Assembly: GCA_018141845.1 (NCBI GenBank)
Contig: CP073340.1
Span: 2,177,877-2,241,876 of the forward strand
Direction: 5' to 3'
DNA length: 64,000 nucleotides
Source of the DNA: Lachnospiraceae bacterium oral taxon 096
GTDB taxonomy: Bacteria; Bacillota; Clostridia; Lachnospirales; Lachnospiraceae
A program made the translations under genes and the position numbers. Below the pieces are notes generated by a model that saw only the letters and a program-made list of their open reading frames with translations, ran no database searches and had not been told where the DNA came from. Of this stretch, positions 1 through 9,049 are shown piece after piece; positions within the stretch are counted from its first letter, which is position 1; the number at the start of each line of letters is the position of its first letter.

Positions 1-1074
1 ATAGACATAGGTTCTACCCGACAATGGATCTCGAATTGCACCACCAAGACAGGTTGCTGCTCCACCAAATGGCTCGATTTCTGTAGGATGATTGTGTGTC
101 TCATTTTTAAAATTAATTAGCCACTCCTGTGTCACTCCATCCACATCAATGGGAACAACAATGGAGCAGGCATTAATCTCATCCGATTCCTCGACATCAG
201 TCAAGATTCCCTCTTTCTTTAACTTTTTCATTGCCAGCAGAGCAATATCCATCAAACAAATATACTTATCCTCTCTGCCCTTATACAAAACTTCTCTGTC
301 GGTTTTATAGCGATGAAATGTATCTTCCATCGGCTTTCTATAGTATCCCTCACCAAAATCAATATCTTTGAGTTCTGTCTGGAAAGTTGTGTGACGACAA
401 TGATCAGACCAATAGGTATCGAGCACACGAATCTCTGTCATCGATGGGTCTCTCTTTTCCTCATCTCTAAAGTAATCTCGAATAAACTCAAAATCTTTAA
501 ATGTCATCGCAAGATTGAGACTTTGATACAAAGACTTTAATTCCATCTCTGTCATATCTCGAAAGTGCTCAAAAATAATGACATCCTTTGGTACATCGTA
601 GTGAGCAATCAATGTCTGTGGCTTTTCCATTCCTGTCTCTCTAGAGTCCACTGGATTAATACAAAAACTCTTAATACTCTCTATTTCTTCTGGCGAAAAT
701 TCCCCACGCAATACATAAGTTGTAGCCGAAACAATGGCAGGATTCTCTGTGGCATCCAGCAATTGAATGCATTGCACCGCTGAATCTGCCCTTTGATCAA
801 ACTGACCTGGTAAATACTCTACAGAAAAAATAACATCCTTCTCGTCATGTGGAAACTCTTCCTCATAGAGATCATCTAGCGGCGGTTCAGAAAAAATAGT
901 ATCCAGAGATTTTTTATATGTGGTCTCAGAAATATTTTCAATATCATATCGGATCAGAACACGAACACCCTCTAGTCCCTGGCACCCGATGTATCTTTTG
1001 ATATCCTCTCTCAACTCTCCTGCTCGAACTGCAAACTCTGGTTTCTTCTCGACATAAATTCGCTTGACCGTCAT
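1..1074 (-). CDS. purL: Phosphoribosylformylglycinamidine synthase, N-terminal part (runs off the left edge)
   Basis: FGAM synthase catalyses the ATP- and glutamine-dependent conversion of FGAR to FGAM in de novo purine synthesis. Only the first 358 codons are in the window; the reading frame is open to base 1. The translation begins MTVKRIYVEKKPEFAV and contains the family motifs YWSDHCRHTTF and, near the edge, NETHNHPTEIEPFGGAA followed by GGAIRDPLSGR, which identify the PurL catalytic domain. The long N-terminal region before these motifs fits the large single-chain clostridial form. The ATG overlaps the TGA of the upstream sigma-like gene (ATGA), so the two are probably co-translated. The other purine gene in the window, purC, is 21 kb away and on the other strand. 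Confidence 0.93.
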   Translation of the reverse strand, partial: MTVKRIYVEKKPEFAVRAGELREDIKRYIGCQGLEGVRVLIRYDIENISETTYKKSLDTIFSEPPLDDLYEEEFPHDEKDVIFSVEYLPGQFDQRADSAVQCIQLLDATENPAIVSATTYVLRGEFSPEEIESIKSFCINPVDSRETGMEKPQTLIAHYDVPKDVIIFEHFRDMTEMELKSLYQSLNLAMTFKDFEFIRDYFRDEEKRDPSMTEIRVLDTYWSDHCRHTTFQTELKDIDFGEGYYRKPMEDTFHRYKTDREVLYKGREDKYICLMDIALLAMKKLKKEGILTDVEESDEINACSIVVPIDVDGVTQEWLINFKNETHNHPTEIEPFGGAATCLGGAIRDPLSGRTYVY

Positions 1075-1595
1075 TTCAATTGTCCCTCCCTGCTCATTGC
1101 ATTCAATGTAATCTTCATCAATTCTGAAACTTCTTCCTGTGAAATTCCTGCACGAACAGCTAACTCCTCAGGTGTTGCCTCTCGACCAAGTTCCAAAGCC
1201 AATACTCTTGCTTCTTCTGACAATGCATTCAATCGATCAGCCAATTCTTCTTTGGCACTTTTTGCTAGATTCTCCTCAGAAATCATCATCTTCATTGCGT
1301 CGTGAATCTCGGCTGCAATTTGTGACTTCAAATCTCCACTCTTGTAATTCATCACCGCATTTGTCAATGCCAAATTGATTTGTGCAATCATATCATTCGG
1401 ATGAATCCCCTGACCGGTGTAATCCTTAACGAAGGAAATGGCATATTTTAAATTTCCCTCAATCAATCTCTCACAAACTGAATGATTTCCCCCTCTCAAT
1501 TCCTTAAGAAGTCTTGTCTCCTCCTCTTCTTGTATGGGCTCAATATCCGCAAGCTCTTCCAAAAAGATTTGTAATAAATCTATTTTTTCTTCCAT
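1071..1595 (-). CDS. Sigma-70-like protein with regions 2 and 3 but no region 4
   Basis: About 174 residues. Residues about 38-75 (LIEGNLKYAISFVKDYTG and what follows) resemble sigma region 2, and residues about 130-165 (ELGREATPEELAVRAGIS) closely resemble the sigma region 3 helix-turn-helix of RpoD/SigB-type factors. The protein stops there, so the region 4 that reads the -35 element is missing. The region 2 likeness is also weak: the aromatic -10 melting residues are not obvious. It may be a degenerate or alternative sigma factor, or an RNA polymerase-binding regulator. I chose the second ATG (base 1595) because GGAG lies 7 nt before it; the ATG two codons upstream is too close to that site. 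It overlaps purL by 4 nt. Confidence 0.7.
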   Translation of the reverse strand: MEEKIDLLQIFLEELADIEPIQEEEETRLLKELRGGNHSVCERLIEGNLKYAISFVKDYTGQGIHPNDMIAQINLALTNAVMNYKSGDLKSQIAAEIHDAMKMMISEENLAKSAKEELADRLNALSEEARVLALELGREATPEELAVRAGISQEEVSELMKITLNAMSREGQLK

Positions 1596-1624
1596 TGTCA
1601 TACTCCATATTTTATTGCCATGTG

Positions 1625-2104
1625 CTACGCTACCACCTTAAGCTGTGAAAGTATGCGAAATACCTCATCATCCCACAACTTTTCCACACTCTTATCAAGT
1701 CCAAAAGTCTCACTGGCCATCCCACTCACCACATAGAGTCGCTTCTCTCGATAATAGATATTGACAAAAAAGCTCTTTCCATCCACTAAGTGATTGTCGA
1801 TATCTTGATTTTTCAACCATTGCAAAAGCATAGAGGAACTGAGCCTAAGCACAATCGTAAAGGAAATGGGTAATTTTTTTCCCTTGACCATATCATAACA
1901 CAAATTCCTCACTTTTTTCCACTGACAGAAAGATTCTTTTCTACTTTCTTCATCATCAAAATACTCTTTCACTATTTTTCCACTAATATGATAGGTCGCA
2001 AATGTCTGTACCTTGGCTTCGACAAGCAAATATTCATCAAAGTCTTCTTTCGCAAAGAGCAATGTTGTCAACTTTTTTTGCTCACTAATTTCATGCTCCC
2101 TCAC
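1625..2104 (-). CDS. DUF5721-like conserved hypothetical protein
   Basis: 159 residues, no signal peptide or membrane segment, mixed alpha/beta composition. The sequence recalls the small Lachnospiraceae DUF5721 family, which has no known function; this assignment is from memory of the family's look. The start is a GTG (base 2104) that overlaps the end of the upstream parvulin-like gene by 14 nt. A G-rich stretch about 8 nt upstream may serve as ribosome-binding site. The overlap suggests translational coupling with the lipoprotein gene, but this gives no clear clue to function. Confidence 0.6.
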   Translation of the reverse strand: MREHEISEQKKLTTLLFAKEDFDEYLLVEAKVQTFATYHISGKIVKEYFDDEESRKESFCQWKKVRNLCYDMVKGKKLPISFTIVLRLSSSMLLQWLKNQDIDNHLVDGKSFFVNIYYREKRLYVVSGMASETFGLDKSVEKLWDDEVFRILSQLKVVA

Positions 2105-3062
2105 GGTTGACTGCCCCCTTGTAATTCAAAAAGAAATCCGCCCCATCATAGTCACCACTGACTTGCTCAGAAATTCTTCTCCACTCTGAGCCACTGACAT
2201 CAATTTTTCTCGTGCGAACAAAAGATTGATATGCTGAATCTAAGATGTCTTCTCTTCTTTTTTCCTTCATTTTTGCCTTTTTCTTTGCTGTCTCTTCCTT
2301 GTCATAGCCAACAATGCACTTATAAATATAGAACTTTCCCTTATCTTCAATGATGCTACTAACCTGACCATCATTAAGTGCACAAACTGCCTTATCTGCT
2401 GTCTCGCACAAATCCTCATGCCCAACTTCAATATCAATATCCTTAGATTCTGAATTTTGCTTTGCAATGGCAAAAAAATCTGCCCCCTCTGCATTGACCT
2501 GAGTTTCTAATTCTTGTGCCTTATTTTTATCTCCCACAACAATTCTTTGTAATTTAAGAACTCTTGCTTCTTCCTCACTAATTTCATCGGTGTCACTGTC
2601 CGCAATCGTCTCATTGACCTTTTGTGCCAGTGCATACTCCTTAAACATTTCATCCACTTCTTCGTGAGAAATATCAGAAAATGCTGTCTTTTGCTTTTTT
2701 AACTCATTGTAATACTGATTTGATGCCTCTCCCATCATGGCCTCTTCCTCTGTTGTCAAACGAATCCCTCGCTCTGCCGCAATCAAATTTAGCACTTTTA
2801 ATTCTTTAAAAAAGTTTCTCATATCGTCCAAAAACACCTCCTCATAGGTCTTTCCGTCATCAGTCACTTTCTTTTGCCAAATTTCATCGGTATAGGCCTT
2901 TGTAATCTCCTGCTTTTGAGAAAGTATCATCATCATCATCTGTGCTCTTGTATATCCTGGACTCTCCACTGGTGTGGTAATGTCCTGTGCCACATTTTTT
3001 ACTGCACAGCCCGTGAGCATCACCATACATCCAAGGAGCAATATCCTCTTTCGAAATTTCAA
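2091..3062 (-). CDS. PrsA/PpiC-like peptidyl-prolyl isomerase lipoprotein
   Basis: About 323 residues. An N-terminal signal ends in the lipobox LTGC, so the mature protein should be lipid-anchored outside the membrane. A helical SurA/PrsA-like N-terminal part is followed by a parvulin-like domain at about residues 165-260 (LQRIVVGDKNKAQELE ... FFAIAKQNSES). The classical parvulin signature is weak, so chaperone activity may matter more than isomerase activity. The role would be folding of secreted proteins. The start is uncertain: the ATG at 3068 lies directly against GGAGG with no spacing, whereas the TTG at 3062 has a 6-nt spacing, so I prefer the TTG. Confidence 0.75.
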   Translation of the reverse strand: MKFRKRILLLGCMVMLTGCAVKNVAQDITTPVESPGYTRAQMMMMILSQKQEITKAYTDEIWQKKVTDDGKTYEEVFLDDMRNFFKELKVLNLIAAERGIRLTTEEEAMMGEASNQYYNELKKQKTAFSDISHEEVDEMFKEYALAQKVNETIADSDTDEISEEEARVLKLQRIVVGDKNKAQELETQVNAEGADFFAIAKQNSESKDIDIEVGHEDLCETADKAVCALNDGQVSSIIEDKGKFYIYKCIVGYDKEETAKKKAKMKEKRREDILDSAYQSFVRTRKIDVSGSEWRRISEQVSGDYDGADFFLNYKGAVNREGA

Positions 3063-3077
3063 CTCCATCCTCCAATG

Positions 3078-3626
3078 TCAGTTCACTTTCATTATTCCAT
3101 CCATATCTTCCATATCCTGACCATTTAGGCGTTTCCACATACAATATAAAAAATCAACAATATAAAATGTCAACAACAAAATAGCCAAATACTTCTGTTT
3201 ATTTTCTGGGATTTTTGCCACTACACTGTGGGCAAAACCATTCAGCCAAGTAAAGAAAAATATTCCCAAAAATCCCCAAGCAATGGAACTCTCTGCACAG
3301 ATAATTCCCTTATAATTGAACTTTTTATCACTATAATCCCACCAAAGTGAACCAAATAGTCGAATCATCGCCGCTGCAGTGACCAACTCCATCAATGTGG
3401 CCATCAGCATACTTGCAAAATACAACTGGACGAAATGCCCTTCAAATGGTGAGAGCACTAAGTATGCCCCTAGTGCTCCAAACCCATAGATAATACAAAA
3501 TGGTCCATGTCCAAAACCCCGATTGATAACTAACTTTTTATACTGTATAGTCAGTACAATACATTCCAGCACATATCCCATAAAACTAAAGAGAAAAAAA
3601 ACATTAATCATATGATAAATTGACAT
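3078..3626 (-). CDS. CmpB-type putative ABC transporter membrane protein (PF06541-like)
   Basis: 182 residues with about five hydrophobic segments. The conserved pattern GYVLECIV ... RGFGHGPFCIIYGFGA is typical of the small membrane family annotated 'putative ABC-transporter type IV' (ABC_trans_CmpB). No ATPase partner is adjacent and transport has not been shown for the family, so the functional name is nominal. AGGGAGG lies about 9 nt before the ATG. It sits between the parvulin lipoprotein gene (9-nt gap) and the DUF212 gene, probably in one transcript. Confidence 0.75.
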   Translation of the reverse strand: MSIYHMINVFFLFSFMGYVLECIVLTIQYKKLVINRGFGHGPFCIIYGFGALGAYLVLSPFEGHFVQLYFASMLMATLMELVTAAAMIRLFGSLWWDYSDKKFNYKGIICAESSIAWGFLGIFFFTWLNGFAHSVVAKIPENKQKYLAILLLTFYIVDFLYCMWKRLNGQDMEDMDGIMKVN

Positions 3627-3640
3627 CTTCTTCTCCCTCC

Positions 3641-4111
3641 CTACGAATAATAAACTGTACCATCAATCACCAATGCAATAATTATGCCAAGAATTGCTCC
3701 CATCAATACCTGTAATGGCGTATGGCCAACAAATTCCTTTAATTTATCCTGAAAGTCTTCCATATCCTGAAACTTAAAAAAATCCTGTTCCATAATCTTA
3801 TTTAATAATTTAGCCTGTTTTCCCGTTTCTCTTCGAACCCCCATGGCATCATACATCACTACAACTGCAAAGATAAATCCAATGGCAAATTGAAAGGAAC
3901 CAACACCATATTTTAGGGCAGATGACATGGCAAATGCACATACAGTCGAGCTGTGGGAGCTTGGCATTCCGCCACTGCCCCACAGTCGCTCTGCTTGAAA
4001 GGAACGATTGTACCACAAATCAATCAGTGTCTTTAAGATCTGTGCAATCAACCAACCAAGACTGGCACTCACCAACACTTGATTGGCTCCCAACTCCTGA
4101 AAAAAACTCAT
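3641..4111 (-). CDS. Divergent PAP2 family (DUF212) membrane protein
   Basis: 156 residues. The motif GGMPSSHSSTVCAFA and the later GVRRETGKQAKLLN are hallmarks of the DUF212 'divergent PAP2' family (Bacillus YuiD-like), small membrane proteins distantly related to vanadium haloperoxidase/acid phosphatases. At least four hydrophobic segments are visible. The substrate is unknown; a membrane phosphatase role is inferred from the PSSH signature. Full length for the family. GAGGAG precedes the ATG, and it lies 11 nt downstream of the HD-domain gene. Confidence 0.85.
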   Translation of the reverse strand: MSFFQELGANQVLVSASLGWLIAQILKTLIDLWYNRSFQAERLWGSGGMPSSHSSTVCAFAMSSALKYGVGSFQFAIGFIFAVVVMYDAMGVRRETGKQAKLLNKIMEQDFFKFQDMEDFQDKLKEFVGHTPLQVLMGAILGIIIALVIDGTVYYS

Positions 4112-4122
4112 CTTTCTCTCCT

Positions 4123-4599
4123 CTATGCCCTGCTCCTGCTCAACGAAAACGCCTGTTTTACTGATACCATTGTCTCTCGAATACTACAAACTTTATCTGC
4201 ATAGGTCAACACAAACCCCTCCGCATACTTTGGCGGAATAATGGTCAACGGCCACATATGTTTGACAATCATATCTGCTTCCACCTCAGTGAGATCAAAA
4301 TACTTTTTCGCATTTTTTAGTGCAACACCTGGATGTGTAAAACCATGAATTCGATTGCCCTGAGTGTGCCAATCATACAAAAATAAATCATGTAATAGTG
4401 CACCTCTTGCGGCCTCTCGATAGCGTAAGCCTCTTGCTCTTGCAATTTTATAGGTCATATAGGAAACATCAATGCAATGCTCCATACAAGTTGTTGTCCC
4501 ATGCATAATAAAATTTTCTGTGGACTGAAATACATCCGATTCCAAAATGTCACTGACAATTTCCATATATTCCTTATCCTGTCTATATTGCGTTTCCAT
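4123..4599 (-). CDS. HD-domain phosphohydrolase-like protein
   Basis: 158 residues. HD-domain pattern: His in TTTCMEHCIDVS, then the paired HD in GALLHDLFLYDWH, further histidines in HGFTHPGV and KHMWPL, and a late Asp in LTYADKVCS. Together these make a plausible metal-binding phosphohydrolase site. The substrate (nucleotide, phosphoester or signalling nucleotide) cannot be told from sequence. The ribosome-binding region just upstream carries two copies of a GGAGG-containing block, a local 13-bp duplication at about 4600-4625. It follows glgA by about 25 nt. Confidence 0.82.
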   Translation of the reverse strand: METQYRQDKEYMEIVSDILESDVFQSTENFIMHGTTTCMEHCIDVSYMTYKIARARGLRYREAARGALLHDLFLYDWHTQGNRIHGFTHPGVALKNAKKYFDLTEVEADMIVKHMWPLTIIPPKYAEGFVLTYADKVCSIRETMVSVKQAFSLSRSRA

Positions 4600-4624
4600 T
4601 ATCCTCCAATTCTATCCTCCAATT

Positions 4625-6070
4625 CTAATATCCAATCAACCAATCATATAATTCTTGATACTTTAATGCCGAGTGCATCCAAGAAAAATCAACATCCATT
4701 GCTCTTGCCACCATCTTGTTCCACTCACGCCTCTTATTATAAAAGATATACTTCGCATAGTTGATGGTGTGTAACATTTCATGTGCATTGTAATTTGCAA
4801 AGGCAAATCCTGTTCCTTTTCCCTCAAACTCATTATATGGCTCTACGGTGTCCCTGAGACCTCCTGTCTCTCGCACAATTGGAATACTTCCATAGCGAAG
4901 AGCCATCAATTGGCTCAAACCACATGGCTCAAATTGAGATGGCATCAAAAATGCATCACTTGCTGCATAAATCTGATGGGAAATGTCCTCGGAATAATAA
5001 ATCTGTGCCGACACACGATCTGGATACTTCCAAGCAAAGTGGCGGAACATATTTTCATATTGTGCATCACCTGTGCCCAAAACTACCAACTGAACATCAT
5101 CTCTACAGATTTCATCCATCATGTACTCAATGAGATCAAGCCCCTTTTGACTTGTCAATCGAGATACAATGCCCATCATAAACTTTCCTTCATCTTGGTA
5201 AAGGCCCAATTTTTGTTGCAAAGCCAATTTGTTCTTTACTTTCTCTTTTCTAAAATCGACAATGCTGTAATTATGATCAATCAAGCGATCTGTTGCTGGA
5301 TTAAACACCTTATAATCTATACCATTGACAATGCCTCGAAGATCATGATTTCTCGCTCTCATCAATCCATCCAATCCCTCACCATAAAATGGCATCTGGA
5401 TCTCCTTGGCATAGGTCGCACTCACCGTTGTCACTGCATCTGCAAAGACAATGCCTCCCTTTAAAAGATTTCCATCCTTATACGACTCCAATTTGTCTGG
5501 CACAAAGTAATAATCTGAAAGCCCCGACAGACGCTGAATCGTCTTAATATCCCACACACCTTGGAACTTTAAATTATGTATTGTGATGACCGACTTCATA
5601 TCTCTAAAGAATTCTCCACCACGGAAGCGATCTTTTAAGTATACAGGAATGAGTCCTGTCTGCCAATCATGACAATGAACAACATCTGGATGAAAATTAA
5701 TCAATGGAAGTGCCGACAATGCAGCCTGTGAAAAGAATGAAAACTTTTCAATATCCTTTAACCAATCTCCATATGGCTTATCCCCTGCAAAATACTCTTC
5801 ATTGTCCACGAAGTAAAATGTTATTCCCTCTACTTCTGTCTTGAGTATTCCCACATAGCGATCTCTTCCCAAATAGGACATATAAAAATGAGTTACATAC
5901 TCCATTTTATCTTTGAACTCTTGCTTCATGCACAAATACTTCGGAATAATAACCCTACAATCAAAATATCTCTTGTCAAAATACTTTGGCAAAGATCCTA
6001 CAACATCAGCCAGTCCTCCTGTCTTAATAAATGGAACTGCTTCTGATGCCACAAAAAGTATATTCTTCAT
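4625..6070 (-). CDS. glgA: Glycogen synthase (ADP-glucose type, GT5)
   Basis: 481 residues, normal GlgA length. The N-terminal ADP-glucose-binding motif KTGGLADVVGSLP is at residues 16-28. The C-terminal Rossmann half has the GT5 signature QFEPCGLSQLMALRYG followed by ETGGLRDTV. It transfers glucosyl from ADP-glucose to the non-reducing end of alpha-1,4-glucan in the cytoplasm. No glgB, glgC or glgP is adjacent, but malQ lies elsewhere in the window, so glycogen metabolism is probably split over several loci. AGGAGG lies 8 nt before the ATG. It follows recN by 11 nt and may be the tail of that operon. Confidence 0.96.
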   Translation of the reverse strand: MKNILFVASEAVPFIKTGGLADVVGSLPKYFDKRYFDCRVIIPKYLCMKQEFKDKMEYVTHFYMSYLGRDRYVGILKTEVEGITFYFVDNEEYFAGDKPYGDWLKDIEKFSFFSQAALSALPLINFHPDVVHCHDWQTGLIPVYLKDRFRGGEFFRDMKSVITIHNLKFQGVWDIKTIQRLSGLSDYYFVPDKLESYKDGNLLKGGIVFADAVTTVSATYAKEIQMPFYGEGLDGLMRARNHDLRGIVNGIDYKVFNPATDRLIDHNYSIVDFRKEKVKNKLALQQKLGLYQDEGKFMMGIVSRLTSQKGLDLIEYMMDEICRDDVQLVVLGTGDAQYENMFRHFAWKYPDRVSAQIYYSEDISHQIYAASDAFLMPSQFEPCGLSQLMALRYGSIPIVRETGGLRDTVEPYNEFEGKGTGFAFANYNAHEMLHTINYAKYIFYNKRREWNKMVARAMDVDFSWMHSALKYQELYDWLIGY

Positions 6071-6081
6071 CTTGAAACCTC

Positions 6082-7749
6082 CTAAATTAGCTCAATCTTC
6101 TTTTTATCTGCCAATTTCTTCATTTCCCCCGCTGTATCAAGTACAGCCTGTGTAATTTCACTGCCGCCCAAAAGTCTTGCAAGCTCTGCCACAATTTCAT
6201 CTCCGAGAACTTCTGTAATCTCTGTCTTTGTCGAAACTCCATCCGTCTCCTTTACAATATGGTAGTGATAATCTGCCATAGCTGCAATCTGTGGAAGATG
6301 AGAGATACATATTACCTGACGCTGTTTTCCAATCCTCACCAATTTCTCTGACACCTTCTGTGCGGTTCTTCCGCTAATCCCACTGTCAATCTCATCAAAA
6401 ATTAATGTATCCACCTCGTCCACACTCGCAAGCACTGTTTTTAGTGCAAGCATCATCCTAGACAGCTCGCCTCCACTGGCCACATCTTTTAGTGGCTTTA
6501 ATGGCTGTCCTGGATTCGTGCTAATTAAAAACTCTATTGTATCATTTCCAGTCAAAGTATAATTCTTTAATCTTGTCACTTGGATGTCAAATTGAACGCC
6601 CAAGAAATTCAAATCTCTCAATTCCTCTGTGATGGAAACAATCAACTTCTTTGCTGTATCTATTCGATAATCATGCATTTGATTCGAAAGTACCTCAAGC
6701 TCTTGCTCTAATCGTTCTTTCTCCTCTAGTTCACGCTCCTTCTCCAAATCATAATCATTTAAATAGGCAAGTCTTATCTCTTTTTTCTCCAACAAAGCTC
6801 CAATTTCATCTGTATCAATTCCATACTTACTCTGTATATGACGAATGAAATCCAATCTCTCTTGCACCTGCAAAAATTCTCCCTCATCGTATTCTGCCTG
6901 TGCAATATAATCTTCCATTGACCGCATTGACTCATCAATTAAATTCGAAATATCCCTTAGTTGCTGTTCAATGTCTGCAATTTGCTCATCATACACACTG
7001 ACAAGATTGACTTTCTTTTCCGCCTCTGAAATATAGTCCTGTGAAATGGCCTGCAATGCCTGTGCAAGGGCATCTTGAATTCTATTGGCATTTTTTAATC
7101 GCTGAAATTTTGTTGCCAACTCGTCTTCTTCTCCTGGTCGAATGTTTGCCTGCGAAATCTCTTGAATTTCATATTCCAAAATTTCCTTTTCTCTCACACG
7201 CATATGCTCGTCCATTGACTCAGACAACCGCTCACATACCGCCTTGTACTCTCGGTAATATTTTGCAATTTTCTGCTTGCACTGTAATGCCTTCTGCCCC
7301 GCATAGACATCTAAAATCTCTAGGTAATTTGTGGAACTCATTAACGACTGGTGCTCATGCTGACCATGAATATCAATCAAAATTGCAGTGATATTTCTTA
7401 GCTTTTGCAAAGTACAAGTTTCATCATTGATGCGAATCACATTTCTTTGAGGATAAATTTTTCTTGTGATAATCAATTGCCCATCTGGGCCCATCTCTAA
7501 GCCCATTTCCTTCAATTTTTCACACTTTTTCTCATCCTCTACGCTAAAAATCAATTCCACATATCCATAATCTGCACCATATCGAATGCGATCTTTGCTC
7601 GCCTTTGCCCCCAAGGCCATATTGATGGAATCAATCAATATGGATTTTCCTGCACCAGTTTCTCCCGTCAATACATTTAGACCAGAATGAAATTCCACAT
7701 CCGCCTTTTCAATCAATGCAAGATTTCTTACGCACAATTCCAATAACAT
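6082..7749 (-). CDS. recN: DNA repair protein RecN
   Basis: 555 residues, SMC-like ATPase of double-strand-break repair. Walker A GETGAGKS at residues 29-36, a central coiled-coil portion, the ABC signature ASGGELSRMMLALK and Walker B TLIFDEIDSGISG in the C-terminal head. The full family length is present. AGGAGAG lies about 8 nt before the ATG. It comes 13 nt after argR, an arrangement conserved in many Firmicutes (argR-recN). Confidence 0.97.
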   Translation of the reverse strand: MLLELCVRNLALIEKADVEFHSGLNVLTGETGAGKSILIDSINMALGAKASKDRIRYGADYGYVELIFSVEDEKKCEKLKEMGLEMGPDGQLIITRKIYPQRNVIRINDETCTLQKLRNITAILIDIHGQHEHQSLMSSTNYLEILDVYAGQKALQCKQKIAKYYREYKAVCERLSESMDEHMRVREKEILEYEIQEISQANIRPGEEDELATKFQRLKNANRIQDALAQALQAISQDYISEAEKKVNLVSVYDEQIADIEQQLRDISNLIDESMRSMEDYIAQAEYDEGEFLQVQERLDFIRHIQSKYGIDTDEIGALLEKKEIRLAYLNDYDLEKERELEEKERLEQELEVLSNQMHDYRIDTAKKLIVSITEELRDLNFLGVQFDIQVTRLKNYTLTGNDTIEFLISTNPGQPLKPLKDVASGGELSRMMLALKTVLASVDEVDTLIFDEIDSGISGRTAQKVSEKLVRIGKQRQVICISHLPQIAAMADYHYHIVKETDGVSTKTEITEVLGDEIVAELARLLGGSEITQAVLDTAGEMKKLADKKKIELI

Positions 7750-7762
7750 CCAAATATCTCTC

Positions 7763-8218
7763 CTAGTATTCTTCTGCCATAATCTTTTTCAATTTTCTCA
7801 TCACTACAATGGTGTCATCTACACTTCGGATGGCACACATAATTGTATCATCCCCTGCAATGCACCCCACCAACTCGTGCATATGCATCGCATCAATTGC
7901 AGCAGCCACCGCCATCGCCATACCTGATAAGGTTTTGACTACCAAAATATTTTGTGCCATATCCATGGACACAAATCCCTCTCTCAGGATGCGAATATTT
8001 TTATCTGGTAAATGCTCGTTACTGCGAAATGTTGCGTATTTTTGCCTTCCATTATCTAACAGAACCTTAATTAACCTAAGCTCTCGAATATCTCTTGAAA
8101 TTGTCGCCTGTGTCACATCATATCCAGCTTCTTTGAGTCTATCTGCCAACTCCTCTTGTGTTTCTATCTCATATTTCCCAATGAGCTCTACTATCTTTGA
8201 GTGTCTTTCTGGTTTCAT
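7763..8218 (-). CDS. argR: Arginine repressor ArgR/AhrC
   Basis: 151 residues. The N-terminal winged helix includes the typical TQATISRDIRELRLIKV (recognition helix). The C-terminal oligomerisation and arginine-binding domain includes GCIAGDDTIMCAIRS. It regulates arginine biosynthesis and catabolism by binding ARG boxes as an arginine-dependent hexamer. The ATG directly follows the TAA of nadK with no gap, so it is probably coupled. No arginine genes are in the window. Confidence 0.96.
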   Translation of the reverse strand: MKPERHSKIVELIGKYEIETQEELADRLKEAGYDVTQATISRDIRELRLIKVLLDNGRQKYATFRSNEHLPDKNIRILREGFVSMDMAQNILVVKTLSGMAMAVAAAIDAMHMHELVGCIAGDDTIMCAIRSVDDTIVVMRKLKKIMAEEY

Positions 8219-9046
8219 TTAAATCCCTTTCATCTTCTTTCTCAAATTATCCAGAAAACTTCCCCCCTGGCGCTTGACAAATTTCGCCACGGCATCAGCC
8301 TCCTTCAAAAGAATTCGGTCCCCTACCAATAAATCAACCTCTTCCTCTCCATCAAAGACAATGCCACAGCAATCATCTGCACACTCTGTAACCTCAATTT
8401 CAATCACATCATCTGCACTCAGCACAATACTTCTTCGATTTAGTGCGTGTGGACAAATCGGTGTAATAATCATCATTCTGGAAGATGGTTCAACAATTGG
8501 CCCTCCAGCACTTAAATTGTACGCTGTAGAACCTGTTGGTGTCGATATAATTATACCATCTGCTGTATATTCATTCAAGAACTCTCCATTGACAAAGATC
8601 TTACATTTAATTGCCTTTAATCCCTCTGTCCTCGTCAACACAGCCTCATTCATTGCAATATGCTCGGCAATTTGTTTTTCTTGATGTATAATATGCCCTT
8701 CAATCAACATTCGATTTTCAAGCGTATATTTTCCTGCCATCAATTCGTCCAATGCAGGCCAAATATCATCAATTTCACTGACACTGGTCAAAAAACCGAG
8801 ATGTCCCATATTTACACCAAAGATTGGAATTTCTCTCCGACTAATATCTCTAGACGCTCTCATCAGTGTCCCATCTCCACCGAGGGTAATCACACATTCA
8901 ACATCCTCTGGAATCTCAGTCTCTGCTGCATAGCCAAAGATTCGATAGCACTGACCTCCCCGACTTTCAATATACGCACTCATCTTTTTGGCAATTGGTC
9001 CAATATGCTCTTTTCCACTATTTTCTATCAAGCAAAATACCTTCAT
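8219..9046 (-). CDS. nadK: NAD kinase
   Basis: 275 residues. Makes NADP from NAD and ATP in the cytosol. The signature GGDGTLMRASR is at about residues 56-66, NMGHLGFLT at about 79-87, and the substrate loop TPTGSTAYNLSAGGPI in the second half; all are diagnostic of NadK/PpnK. Length is normal. It lies between tlyA (3-nt gap) and argR (abutting) in the nusB-recN operon. Confidence 0.96.
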   Translation of the reverse strand: MKVFCLIENSGKEHIGPIAKKMSAYIESRGGQCYRIFGYAAETEIPEDVECVITLGGDGTLMRASRDISRREIPIFGVNMGHLGFLTSVSEIDDIWPALDELMAGKYTLENRMLIEGHIIHQEKQIAEHIAMNEAVLTRTEGLKAIKCKIFVNGEFLNEYTADGIIISTPTGSTAYNLSAGGPIVEPSSRMMIITPICPHALNRRSIVLSADDVIEIEVTECADDCCGIVFDGEEEVDLLVGDRILLKEADAVAKFVKRQGGSFLDNLRKKMKGI

Positions 9047-9049
9047 TCT

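Noticed and set aside
92..783. Small plus-strand open frames over the first kilobase
   Set aside because: The minus strand reads as PurL with clear family motifs, so the plus frames are shadows.
2884..3144. 86-codon open frame on the minus strand overlapping the parvulin lipoprotein gene start
   Set aside because: It overlaps two well-supported genes in another frame and has low-complexity sequence (Asp runs) that comes from the shifted reading.
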